From assembly GCF_008704425.1 (NCBI RefSeq), contig NZ_CP023696.1, forward strand, positions 5,558,501 to 5,622,500: 64,000 nucleotides of DNA. The letters are read 5' to 3'. A program made the translations under genes and the position numbers. Shown here piece by piece: positions 39,772-48,080 of the stretch. The notes under the pieces were generated by a model. That model ran no database searches. It had not been told where the DNA came from and saw only the letters and a program-made list of their open reading frames with translations. Numbering within the stretch: the first letter of the stretch is position 1; every line of letters begins with the position of its first letter. Source of the stretch: Streptomyces fradiae ATCC 10745 = DSM 40063. Its GTDB lineage: Bacteria; Actinomycetota; Actinomycetes; Streptomycetales; Streptomycetaceae.

Positions 39772-41303
39772 GCGGCCTTCTCCTCCTTCTCGGTCGGCGC
39801 GGCGTCCGGGGCGGCGCGGTGCGCGGCGGGTGCGGGCGCGGACGCGGCCTTCTGTACGGGGCCGTCCGCGGCCGTGAAGACGGCCATCTGCGTGGGCGGT
39901 CCGACCTCCGGGTCCTCAGGCCCGACGGGCGTGAACGCCACCGCGTACCCGTGGCGTCCGGCGACCCCCCGCGCCCAGTCGCGGAACTCGGCGCGCGTCC
40001 ACTCGAAGCGGTGGTCGCCGTGCCGGACGTGCCCGGCGGGCAGCGACTCCCAGCGGACGTTGTACTCGGCGTTCGGCGTCGTCACGAGCACCGTGCCGGG
40101 CCGTGCGGCGCCGAACACCGCGTACTCCAGGGCGGGCAGCCGCGGCGGGTCCACGTGCTCGACGACCTCGCTGAGCACCGCCGCGTCGTACCCCGCCAGC
40201 CGCTTGTCCGTGTACACCAGGGAGCCCTGCACGAGCCGTACGCGGGACGCCTGCCGCTCGCCCATCCGGTCCAGCCGCAGCCGCCGCGCGGCGAGGGTCA
40301 GCGCCCGTACGGACACGTCCACGCCGACGACCTCCGTGAAGCGCGGGTCCTTCAGCAGCTCCTGGACGAGCTGGCCCTGCCCGCAGCCCAGGTCGAGGAC
40401 GCGGCTCGCGCCGGCCGCCCGCAGCGCGGCGAGGATCGCCTCGCGGCGCCGCACCGCCAGCGGCACGGGCCGCTCCTCGGTGTCGGCGTCCTCGTCCACG
40501 GCGTTGTCCAGCTCCTCGGCCTCCGCGTCGTCGGCGGCGGCCAGCCGCGCCAGCTCCAGGCGCTCCTCGGCCACCCGCGTCAGGGAACGGCGCCGCGACA
40601 GGTAGCGGTGGGCGATCAGCCGCTGCTCCGGGTGGTCCGGCAGCCAGCCCTCGCCGACCCGCAGCAGCTTGTCCACCTCGTCGGGCGAGACCCAGTAGTG
40701 CTTGGCGTCGTCCAGCACCGGCAGCAGCACGTACAGATGGCGCAGCGCGTCGGCGAGGCGCAGCTCGCCGTCGAGGACGAGCCGGACGTACCGGGAGTCC
40801 CCCCACTCGGGGAACCGCTCGTCGAGCGGCACCGGCTCGGCGGTCACCGCCCAGCCCAGCGGCTCGAACAGCCGGCGCACCAGGCCGGCGCCGCCCCGCG
40901 CGGGCACCGCCGGCACCTCCACGCGCAACGGCAGTGCGGTCGCGGCCAGTTCGGGACGGGCGGCGCACCGGCCGGCCAGCGCGCTGGAGAAGACGCCGCC
41001 CAGCGCGACGGCGAGCAGCGAGGACGCGGCGTACGGGCGGTCGTTGACGTACTGCGCGAGCGCGGTGTCCGGGCCCCGGCCCTGGTCGCGCCCGCCCCTG
41101 CTCCGGCGCACCAGCGCGACCGGATCGACCTCCAGCAGCAACGCGGCCGTGCACCGCTCGGCCGTCGCCTCGGGGTAGAGGACGTGGGCCGTGCCGTGGG
41201 AGGTCGAGAACGCCTGCGCCCTGCCGGGATGCTTGTGCAGCAGGAAGCCGAGGTCGGTCGCGGGGCGGTCGGGGGTACCGGTCGTGCTGATCGTCAGGAA
41301 CAC
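39768..41303 (-). CDS. hen1: RNA 3'-terminal 2'-O-methyltransferase Hen1
   Basis: The 511-residue protein has a Hen1-specific N-terminal half (residues 1-250) with FLTISTTGTPDRPATDLG and ALLLEVDPVALVR, and a SAM-dependent methyltransferase half: RVLDLGCGQGQLVQELL (SAM loop, about residue 275), VLSEVVEHVDPPRLPALE, and the metal/RNA-binding set around HGDHRFEWTRAEF. It methylates the 2'-hydroxyl at a cleaved RNA end, so that Pnkp sealing leaves a site resistant to the same ribonuclease. An Ala/Pro/Lys tail follows. GTG 41303 lacks a strong ribosome binding site. Its stop overlaps pnkp (ATGA), so the two form one operon. Confidence 0.93.
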   Translation of the reverse strand: MFLTISTTGTPDRPATDLGFLLHKHPGRAQAFSTSHGTAHVLYPEATAERCTAALLLEVDPVALVRRSRGGRDQGRGPDTALAQYVNDRPYAASSLLAVALGGVFSSALAGRCAARPELAATALPLRVEVPAVPARGGAGLVRRLFEPLGWAVTAEPVPLDERFPEWGDSRYVRLVLDGELRLADALRHLYVLLPVLDDAKHYWVSPDEVDKLLRVGEGWLPDHPEQRLIAHRYLSRRRSLTRVAEERLELARLAAADDAEAEELDNAVDEDADTEERPVPLAVRRREAILAALRAAGASRVLDLGCGQGQLVQELLKDPRFTEVVGVDVSVRALTLAARRLRLDRMGERQASRVRLVQGSLVYTDKRLAGYDAAVLSEVVEHVDPPRLPALEYAVFGAARPGTVLVTTPNAEYNVRWESLPAGHVRHGDHRFEWTRAEFRDWARGVAGRHGYAVAFTPVGPEDPEVGPPTQMAVFTAADGPVQKAASAPAPAAHRAAPDAAPTEKEEKAA

Positions 41304-41528
41304 CCGGTCAGTATCCGGGCGGGCGCCCGGCACTGGCCACGGGTTTTACCGTCCGTACCCGTTGCCCGTCCGGACCCGCCGCACCGCCCGTCCGCCCGCC
41401 CGGTCCGCGCCGTCCGCCCGCCCGGTCCGCACCGCCCGGTCGCGCGGCCTCACCGCGCTTCCAGCCGCCGACCAGGGGCGCACCCGCGGCGCGCGGGGGC
41501 GGACGCGCAGCAGGGCCGGTGGTACGGG

Positions 41529-41553
41529 GGCGCACATAGGGGAAGTGTGCGCC
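41529..41553. promoter_or_regulatory. Inverted repeat, candidate operator upstream of the Crp-family gene
   Basis: GGCGCACA-N9-TGTGCGCC is a perfect 8-base inverted repeat, ending 20 bases before the -35 box at 41573. The arms hold CACA and TGTG half-sites like those of Crp-family sites but in reversed order. It may be an autoregulatory or cross-regulatory site. It lies in the 41304-41754 intergenic stretch, which otherwise contains a duplicated CCGTCCGCCCGCCCGGTCCGC and no gene. Confidence 0.5.
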
Positions 41554-41572
41554 GGGTGCGCTTCCAGCCGTG

Positions 41573-41601
41573 TTGACGGGCTGGAACAGACCCCCTAGCG
41601 T
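41573..41601 (+). promoter_or_regulatory. Sigma-70/HrdB-type promoter
   Basis: TTGACG (41573-41578) and TAGCGT (41596-41601) are separated by exactly 17 bases. This is a near-consensus vegetative promoter for Streptomyces, 150 bases before the Crp-family gene. No comparable promoter is seen before the cyclase gene, so this one may drive the whole island. Confidence 0.75.
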
Positions 41602-41754
41602 CTTCACCCCAAAGCAGTGACGCAACGTCAACCACACACGTAGCAAGGCCAGTTGAGGCGCCGCTCTGATCGAACGGGGCCCGAACGTCCAGACGAACCA
41701 ACCGAACGCGAGGCTGTCCGTTCGGGTGTACGACGCGCGGGGGAAGGGAGCGGA

Positions 41755-42480
41755 ATGAGTCTTTTCGGCCAGGACCGCTCCTTCCTCGAAGCCCTCTCCG
41801 CCCAGGACCGCCGTGCCCTCCTCGCCGAGGGCGTCCCCCGTGTCTACGAACCCGGCACCGTCATGATCCGGGAGCGCGACACCTCCGCCTACGTCCTGGC
41901 CCTGCTCTCCGGCTGGGCCGTCGTCTCCGTCAGCACCGAGCGCGGCACGCGCCTCATCCTCGCCCTGCGCGGCGCGGGCGAGGTCGTCGGCGACCTCGCC
42001 GCCGTCGACCAGGGCCCGCGCAGCGCCACCGTCACGGCGCTCGGCCGGGTCCGGGCCGTCTCGGTCCCCGGCGACCGGTTCCGCCGCTTCCTCGCCGCCC
42101 GCCCGCACGCCACCTCACTGATCATGCGGCAGCTCAGCACCCGGCTGCGCAGCGCCGACGTGGAGCGCCGCTCCCTCGCCTCCGAAACCGTCCTCCAGCG
42201 CCTCTCCGCCCGCCTGGCGGAACTGGCCGAGCGCGCCGGGAGCCCCGGCCCGCACGGCACGGTCCTGGAGATCCCCCTGCCCCAGCACGACCTGGCCGCC
42301 GCCATCGGCGCGACCCGCGAAGCCGTCGCCAAGGCCCTGCGCCAACTGCGCGACCAGCACGTGGTCCGCACCGGTCAGCGCCAGGTCGTCGTCACCGACA
42401 TGAAGGCCCTCCTCCACCTCGCCCAGGGCCGCGCGCCGCGCCCGGCGGGACCCGCGGAGAAATCTCCGCCGGGTGTGTAA
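41755..42480 (+). CDS. Crp/Fnr-family transcriptional regulator
   Basis: The 241-residue protein has an N-terminal cyclic-nucleotide-binding-like beta roll (about 1-120) and a C-terminal winged helix (about 160-225, with HDLAAAIGATREAVAKALRQ as the recognition part). The phosphate-binding cassette reads GEVVGDLAAVDQGPRSATV: the phosphate-holding Arg-Ser is kept, while the usual Glu that reads the ribose is Asp, so binding a cyclic nucleotide is plausible but unproven. There are no Fnr-type Cys clusters. GGGAG lies 5 bases before the ATG. It sits just before a nucleotide-cyclase-like gene in the same direction, so it may sense that product and control the island. Confidence 0.87.
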   Translation: MSLFGQDRSFLEALSAQDRRALLAEGVPRVYEPGTVMIRERDTSAYVLALLSGWAVVSVSTERGTRLILALRGAGEVVGDLAAVDQGPRSATVTALGRVRAVSVPGDRFRRFLAARPHATSLIMRQLSTRLRSADVERRSLASETVLQRLSARLAELAERAGSPGPHGTVLEIPLPQHDLAAAIGATREAVAKALRQLRDQHVVRTGQRQVVVTDMKALLHLAQGRAPRPAGPAEKSPPGV

Positions 42481-42926
42481 ACGGCTACATCGCCCGCCGC
42501 CCGGGACGGCGAGGCTTGACCTGTCACCCACGGCACCGGCGCCACAAGGCACCGCGACCACAACGCACCGGCGCCAGGGGACCCCGGCACCGCGAACCGT
42601 CCGCACCACGACCCATCCGCACCACGAGGCACCACCACACGGCACCGCCCGGTACCGGTGGGAAGGCCGGGGCGCCACCCCGGCACCGACGGCGCCCGTG
42701 TCCCGCCCCGGCACCGCCGGCACCGGGCCGGACGCACCACCGCCACCGGCGCCCGGGCACCGGCACCGGCGCGGCGGCGCACCGGCCGCACCGGCACCAC
42801 AGCGGCAGCGCCACGAGCAGCGCCACGAGCGGGACCCGAGCACTACCCGGCAGGACCCGAGCAGTACCAGAGCACCACCCCCAGAGCAGCAGCACCACGG
42901 AACACCACGGCACCCAGGGAGTCCGA
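42481..42926. repeat. CACCGG/GGCACC-rich imperfect repeat, no gene
   Basis: The 446 bases between the Crp-family gene and the cyclase-like gene are built of GGCACCGG, CACGAGCAG and CACCAC-type short units, giving His/Pro/Thr-rich junk peptides in all frames. No ribosome binding site other than that of the cyclase gene is seen. The only -35-like box (TTGACC near 42514) has no partner. It could form a long structured leader if the message starts at the Crp-family promoter. Confidence 0.5.
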
Positions 42927-43745
42927 GTGAGCAGTGCGGGAGCCATCCACCGACTGGTCGTCTACGCAGACGCCTGCGCCTCCGGCACCCTCGACATGGC
43001 CGCGAAGACGCGTATGCGCTCCGCCATGTACGGGGCGTTCGGCGAGGCCTACGCCTCGATCGGCGTCGAGCCCGGCCAGATCCACCAGGAGGACCGGGGC
43101 GACGGCATCCTGGCCGCCCTGCGCCCCGACGTCCCGCCCACCCTCATGGTCGGCCGCTGGCTCGACACGCTGTACGAGAGCCTGCGGGAGCACAACGCCG
43201 GCCGCGACCCCCGGCTGCGGCTGCGCGTCGGGATGAACGCGGGCCTGGTCCTGGACGACGGCGCGGGGCTCGTCGGCCGCGCCGTCGACCTGGCCTGCCG
43301 CCTGTGCGACAGCGCCACCGCCAAGGCCGTCATGGCCCGCGCGACCGACGCCGACCTGCTCGTCGTCGTCTCGGGCTGGCTGTACGACAACGTCGTCTCC
43401 GAGGGCGGCCGGTACGTCGAGCCCGCCCACTACCGGCCCGCCCGCGTCAGCGCCAAGGAGACCGACGAGACCGCCTGGTTCCACATCCCCAAGCGCCCCG
43501 CACCCCCCCTGCCGGGTGACCCCGGCGGGGACCCCTCCGGCACCGCGGGCGACCGGCCCGGTGCCGCACCGACCGGCGGTGGGCCGTCAACGGGGGGCGG
43601 CCCACCGCCTCGCACCGCCGAGGCGCCCCCCACCGCGGTACGCCGCTACCGCGCGGGGGGCGACCTCCAGGTCTTCGAGGGCAACACCATCAACGGCGGG
43701 TTCACCGGCATCCGCAAGGACCGTGACGGGGGCGAGCGCGCGTGA
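42927..43745 (+). CDS. Class III nucleotide-cyclase-like protein with C-terminal NT motif
   Basis: The 272-residue protein has a compact class III cyclase catalytic fold (residues 8-195). VVYADACASG supplies metal Asp15, EDRGDGILAAL supplies Asp59, VGMNAGLV is the central strand, and VGRAVDLACRL keeps Arg125 but has Asp121 for the usual Asn. A Pro/Gly-rich linker follows, then a terminal motif RRYRAGGDLQVFEGNTINGG (residues 239-258) shared with the next protein. Both metal Asp residues suggest activity; the base (purine or pyrimidine) cannot be told by eye. GGGAG lies 6 bases before the GTG. Together with the Pycsar-type effector four genes on, it may be a PycC-like signal generator. Confidence 0.78.
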   Translation: MSSAGAIHRLVVYADACASGTLDMAAKTRMRSAMYGAFGEAYASIGVEPGQIHQEDRGDGILAALRPDVPPTLMVGRWLDTLYESLREHNAGRDPRLRLRVGMNAGLVLDDGAGLVGRAVDLACRLCDSATAKAVMARATDADLLVVVSGWLYDNVVSEGGRYVEPAHYRPARVSAKETDETAWFHIPKRPAPPLPGDPGGDPSGTAGDRPGAAPTGGGPSTGGGPPPRTAEAPPTAVRRYRAGGDLQVFEGNTINGGFTGIRKDRDGGERA

Positions 43746-46159
43746 GCGACCACGACGACGCGGCCCGGTACGACCACCGCGACGGCGCCGCCGCCTCCGC
43801 CGACCAGCCCCACGACCGGGACCGGGACGCCGCGCGCGACCGGGACCGCGACCACGCGCGCGACCGGGACCGCGACGCCGCGCGCGACCGGGACCGGGAC
43901 GCCGCGCGCGACCGGCACCGCGACGGCGCCAGGGACCAGCCCGGCCGGGACGGCGACGGCGACCGGGAGCCCGAGGCCCCGCCCAACCCCTTCGACCACG
44001 CGGGCAGCAACCCGCTCGGCGCCTCCGGCGGCACCGGGGGCGCCGGCACCGCCCACGCCGCCCGCGCCACCTTCGAGCACGGCCGCGCCGAACGCCGCTA
44101 CGACTTCCGCGGCGACGGCCAGGTGTTCGAGGACAACACCTTCATCAACCAGTTCTGGGTCGACTCCGGGCCGCCCGCCGTGCAGGGCGCCGTGCCGCGG
44201 GAGACCCTGGCCGCCCTCGCCGACGTCTACTGCGAGACCGCCGGCTACCAGCGGATGAAGCGCCTGCTGCGCTCCTGCGGCGTCCTCGTCCTCACCGGCG
44301 AACCCGGCAGCGGACGCACCGCCACCGCCCTCGCCCTGCTCTCCGAGCTCACCGACGACCACGTCACCCGCCTCGACCCGGCCACCCCGGTCCACACGCT
44401 CGCCGACGACACCGTCCAGCCCGGCCACGGCTACCTGCTGGAGCTCCCGCCCGAGCACGGCACCGACCCGGAGCCCGGCGACGACGACCGGGCCGCGCCC
44501 GAGGGACGGCGCCGCCTCACCGAACTGCACCTCGACCGGTTCAGCGGCCAGTTGCGCGCCAAGGGCTCGTACGGCGTGGTCCTCGTCGAGAGCGGCGACC
44601 TCGCCGACCGGCTCCTCCAGGGCCGCTACGGCGTCCCCTGCCCGCCCCCGCCGCCCGCCGAGGTCCTCCACCGCCATCTGCGCACCCTGCTGCGCGGCGA
44701 ACCCGACGGCGCCCTCGACGCGGCCCGCGCCCTCGCCGCCCACGAGGAGGTCGTCGGCGCCCTCGGCCTGGACGAGCTGCGGCCCCGCGAGGCCGCCCGG
44801 CTCGCCGACCACCTCGCCCGCCACCAGAAGGGCGAGCTCACCCACGACGAACTCCTGCGGGACTGCGGCACCTTCGTCCGTGCCCAGGCCCGCGCCTGGT
44901 TCGCCGGAGCCGACCGGCCCGGCAGGCTCCCCGAGGCGCTGCCCGCCCTGAACGCCGCCGCCCTGCGCATCGCCGTCGCCGTGTTCAACGGCTCCGCGTA
45001 CAGCCTCACCGCCGAGGCCGCCGAACTGCTCACCTGGGAACTCGCCGTCACCCTCGACCCCGAGCGGCCCGTCGGGCGCCGCCTGTTCGGCACCCATGCC
45101 GACAACCGGCCCGTCCTCGCCCGCTCCGTCGTCGAGGACGGCGAGATCGACCTGGGCGCCGCCCGCGTGCCCGCCCGCGTCATCCGCTTCCAGGGCGACG
45201 CCCTCGCCACCGCCGTGCTGCGCGAGGTGTGGCACGGCCACCACAACGTCCGCGGCCCCGTCGCCCGCTGGCTGCGCGGCCTGTGCGACGACCCGCGCCC
45301 CGAGGTGTGGGTCCGCGCCTCCGTCGCCGCCGGGGTGCTGTGCTCCTGGGACTGGGTGTACGGCTTCGGCGAGCTCGTCCGCCCCCTCGCCGCCCTCGAC
45401 GGCCGCGTCCCGCGCATGGCCGCCGCCACCGCGCTGGCCGAGGCCGCCCGCGAGCCGCGCGTCCAGCCGGCCGTCGCCGCGACCTTGCGCGACTGGGCCC
45501 GCGGCGGCGACGCCGCGCTCCTCGACACCGCCGTCCTCGCCCACGGATACGTCCTGCCCGCCGGGTCCGTCCGCTCGTCCCTCGACGCGCTCGGCGCCGT
45601 CGCGCGGTCCGGCGACGGCGCCGACCCGGACGTGCTCGCCGCCGCCTCCTTCAGTGCCATGCGGCTGCTCGCCTCCGCCGAGCCCGAGACCGTCGCCGAC
45701 CGCCTCGGCCACTGGCTCGGCGACGGCCGGCGCCCCCTCGCCGACCTGGCGCTCCTCACCGCCATCGGCACCCTCACCATGCGCACCACCCATCTGTGGG
45801 GCCTCACCGAGGTCCCCGAGCTGGAACCGCACGGCGCCCGGCCCCTGCTGCTCGCGGTGCTCGCCACCCGCCCCGGCCTCGCGGCCCCACTGGCCGCGCT
45901 GGTCCGGGCGGCCCTCGGCACCCCCCGCTCCGGGGGGCCCGCGCTCGACGGCCTCACCTCCCTGGTGCGGCGCGCCGCCCGCGACCCGGAGACCCTCCGG
46001 CTGGTCTGCGGCTTCCTGCCGCTGCTCGCCACCACCCCACGGGACCGCGACCGGTTGCGCGGCCTGCTCACGGGGCTCGTACGCGACCGGGACAAGCCCC
46101 TGGACAGGACCGCGGCCGGCCGCATGTGGGACGCCGTGGCGGAAGGAGCCGGACGATGA
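43742..46159 (+). CDS. P-loop NTPase with helical repeats and shared NT motif
   Basis: The 805-residue protein opens with a charged Arg/Asp repeat region (about 25-65). The motif RRYDFRGDGQVFEDNTFINQ follows at residues 118-137, then a P-loop domain with VLVLTGEPGSGRTATALALL (residues 182-201), where Arg replaces the usual Walker Lys. A long helical array (about 450-790) with repeated Ala/Leu/Arg pairs (for example GPVARWLRGLCDDPRPEVWV) looks like HEAT repeats. It is probably a STAND-like hub rather than an active ATPase. The shared motif likely lets it bind the cyclase-like protein. GTG overlaps the upstream stop (GTGA) and its stop overlaps the next ATG (ATGA). No membrane segment is seen. 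Confidence 0.75.
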   Translation: MSDHDDAARYDHRDGAAASADQPHDRDRDAARDRDRDHARDRDRDAARDRDRDAARDRHRDGARDQPGRDGDGDREPEAPPNPFDHAGSNPLGASGGTGGAGTAHAARATFEHGRAERRYDFRGDGQVFEDNTFINQFWVDSGPPAVQGAVPRETLAALADVYCETAGYQRMKRLLRSCGVLVLTGEPGSGRTATALALLSELTDDHVTRLDPATPVHTLADDTVQPGHGYLLELPPEHGTDPEPGDDDRAAPEGRRRLTELHLDRFSGQLRAKGSYGVVLVESGDLADRLLQGRYGVPCPPPPPAEVLHRHLRTLLRGEPDGALDAARALAAHEEVVGALGLDELRPREAARLADHLARHQKGELTHDELLRDCGTFVRAQARAWFAGADRPGRLPEALPALNAAALRIAVAVFNGSAYSLTAEAAELLTWELAVTLDPERPVGRRLFGTHADNRPVLARSVVEDGEIDLGAARVPARVIRFQGDALATAVLREVWHGHHNVRGPVARWLRGLCDDPRPEVWVRASVAAGVLCSWDWVYGFGELVRPLAALDGRVPRMAAATALAEAAREPRVQPAVAATLRDWARGGDAALLDTAVLAHGYVLPAGSVRSSLDALGAVARSGDGADPDVLAAASFSAMRLLASAEPETVADRLGHWLGDGRRPLADLALLTAIGTLTMRTTHLWGLTEVPELEPHGARPLLLAVLATRPGLAAPLAALVRAALGTPRSGGPALDGLTSLVRRAARDPETLRLVCGFLPLLATTPRDRDRLRGLLTGLVRDRDKPLDRTAAGRMWDAVAEGAGR
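43814..43930. repeat. 24-base tandem repeat inside the NTPase gene
   Basis: The unit GACCGGGACCG(C/G)GAC(G/C)(C/A)CGCGCGC is repeated four times from 43814 to 43909, with a partial fifth. It encodes the charged eight-residue repeat Asp-Arg-Asp-Arg-Asp-(Ala/His)-Ala-Arg. Its copy number can be expected to vary between strains. Confidence 0.85.
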
Positions 46160-47598
46160 ACCCCGGGCCCACCCCGTACGACCCCCTCGCCGACGCCGGG
46201 CCCGACCGCGACGGGGCCGGCGCCCGGCCCCGCGGCCCCCTGCTGCGCGAGACCCCGCCGCCGTACCGGCGCGTCAGCGGACGCGTCGCCGCCGTCCTCC
46301 TCTACCGCAACGGCGGCCACCGCGTGATGTGGCCCGACCGCAAGGAGGACTACGGCACGCCCCTCTTCGGCAGCCCCTACACCGTCTTCCAGGTGCTGCT
46401 CGGCCGCAACATCACCGACTTCGCGCTCGAACTGCCGGCCGCCGGCGACGGGGTGTCGTTCCACGCCGACGCGGAGGTCCACTGGGAGGTCGAGGACCCG
46501 TACCTCGTCGTGCAGCGCCAGGTGTGGGACGTCGCGGAACTCCTGCGCGGCGACCTCCTGGACGGGCTGCGGGCCGTGTCCCGGCGGTTCGGCATCACCG
46601 AGGCGCAGCGCGCCGACGAGGCCGTGCGCGAGGAACTGGCCGCCGGCCGGCTGCACATCGGCCGCGACCTGGGGCTGCGCTGCCGCGTCCTCGTCTTCTT
46701 CCACCTCGACAGCGACGTGAAGGGCCAGCTCGCCGAGGCCGACCGCACCCTCGTCGGCATGGGCGTGGACCGGCGCGTCGCCGAACGGGAGCGGCGCAAG
46801 GACGCCTACGACCGGCAGATCCTCGCCGACCGGGCGCGGGAGCTCCAGGACATGCTCCGGCAGGGCGAGTTCGCCCAGATCGCCCACCACATGGCGGCCA
46901 ACCCCGACCAGCAGTGGGAGATCCGCCGCCAGCTCCTCGCGGAGGAGCGGGAGGGCAAGGCCGACTTCCTCGCCGTGCTCCACCGGCTCATCGACACCGG
47001 CGTCATCGAACGCCACGACCTGGACCAGATGACCTACCAGGTCCTGGAGCACCTGCGCAGCAGCAGCGGAGGCGTCCTCGGCGGCGTCGCCGACCGGGTC
47101 CTGGACCTGCCGCGCCCCGGCCCCCGCGCCGCGCTCACCGGCGGCGGCCCGTCCGCCGAGCCGGTGCGGCCGCCCTGGGAGGACGAGCCCTCCGACCGCC
47201 GCCGCCCGGCCGCCCCGGTGCCGGACGACGACCCGCGCCGCGTCCGCGAGCCGACGAACGTCCAGTCCGCCGGCGAGTGGGAGCGGGAACGGGACCGGGA
47301 GCGGCGCCGGGACGGCGAGCGGGACGGCGGGCGGGGCTGGGACGGGGAGGAGCGGCGAGGCGACCGGGAGCGGCGCTGGGACAGGGAGCGGGACGACGCC
47401 GGCCGGGGGAGCGGCCGGCCCGGCGGCCCCGGCGCCGGCCGGGACGGCGCCGCCTGGCGTGACACCCCCCGTGACCCGGACGACCGGTACGGCGACCGGT
47501 ACGGCGACGACGCCGCGTACGGTTCCGCGTCCCGCCGCCCCCCGGCGGCCCCGGCCGCCCCGCCCAGCGCCGACTTCGACGACTGGGACGACGAATGA
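46156..47598 (+). CDS. SPFH/band-7-like protein with charged tail
   Basis: The 480-residue protein has a beta-rich N-terminal domain (about 35-175, with VSGRVAAVLLYRNGGHRVMW and GVSFHADAEVHWEVEDPYL) that resembles SPFH/band-7 domains, followed by long charged helices (about 175-300, for example RTLVGMGVDRRVAERERRK) suited to oligomeric coiled-coil assembly. The last 130 residues are low-complexity Arg/Asp/Glu/Gly with DDRYGDRYGDDAAYG. It lacks a clear membrane helix, so it would attach through partners. SPFH assignment rests on pattern only. AAGGAG lies 8 bases before the ATG, which overlaps the preceding stop. Confidence 0.65.
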   Translation: MNPGPTPYDPLADAGPDRDGAGARPRGPLLRETPPPYRRVSGRVAAVLLYRNGGHRVMWPDRKEDYGTPLFGSPYTVFQVLLGRNITDFALELPAAGDGVSFHADAEVHWEVEDPYLVVQRQVWDVAELLRGDLLDGLRAVSRRFGITEAQRADEAVREELAAGRLHIGRDLGLRCRVLVFFHLDSDVKGQLAEADRTLVGMGVDRRVAERERRKDAYDRQILADRARELQDMLRQGEFAQIAHHMAANPDQQWEIRRQLLAEEREGKADFLAVLHRLIDTGVIERHDLDQMTYQVLEHLRSSSGGVLGGVADRVLDLPRPGPRAALTGGGPSAEPVRPPWEDEPSDRRRPAAPVPDDDPRRVREPTNVQSAGEWERERDRERRRDGERDGGRGWDGEERRGDRERRWDRERDDAGRGSGRPGGPGAGRDGAAWRDTPRDPDDRYGDRYGDDAAYGSASRRPPAAPAAPPSADFDDWDDE

Positions 47599-48080
47599 GC
47601 CCCGCCCCGGCGTCCCCCGAGGAGGTCCGCGCCCTCGCGGAGCGGCTGCTCAGCGGCGTTCGCGAGGACATAGGCCGCGCCGACACGAAGGCGGCGATCC
47701 TGCTCTCCGGCGCGCTCGCCTTCCTCGCCGTCGTCTTCACCCGTGATCCCGCCCCGCTCGGCGCGCGGGGCGCGGCCGCCGTCCTGCTCGCCGTCGCCGG
47801 CGTCCTGTGGGGCGCCGGGATGCTGATGCTCGTCGGGGTCGTCCTGCCCCGCACCCGCATCGGCGCGGACCGCACGCTGCTGCGGGACCTCGTGTCCGGC
47901 GCCCCCGCCGGAGCGCTCCTCGACCGGATAGCCGAGGCCGGGGCCGACACGACCTCCTGGCTCCTCGACCAGGCCAGCGTCCACGGACAGGTCCTGGCCG
48001 CCAAGTACCGCTGGCTGCGCGCGGGCGTCCTCTGCCTGGTCCTCGGCGCGGGGCTTGCCCTTCTGAGCGAACTGTGGTGA
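47595..48080 (+). CDS. Pycsar-type membrane effector (PycTM/DUF5706-like)
   Basis: The 161-residue protein has a short amphipathic N-terminus leading into EDIGRADTKAAILLSGALAF (residues 24-43), which is the hallmark segment of PycTM effectors (RADTKA followed by a membrane helix). Further membrane helices span about 58-84 and 141-161. In characterised Pycsar systems such proteins react to cyclic CMP or UMP made by a cyclase and damage the inner membrane to stop phage growth. A cyclase-like gene lies 3 genes upstream. The ATG overlaps the previous stop (ATGA). It is among the strongest pointers to a defence function for the island. Confidence 0.8.
   Translation: MSPAPASPEEVRALAERLLSGVREDIGRADTKAAILLSGALAFLAVVFTRDPAPLGARGAAAVLLAVAGVLWGAGMLMLVGVVLPRTRIGADRTLLRDLVSGAPAGALLDRIAEAGADTTSWLLDQASVHGQVLAAKYRWLRAGVLCLVLGAGLALLSELW

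Noticed and set aside
42473..42926. An N-terminal extension of the cyclase-like gene through the CACCGG repeat
   Set aside because: The extension is His/Pro/Arg-rich repeat sequence. The GTG at 42927 has a good ribosome binding site and begins the conserved fold.
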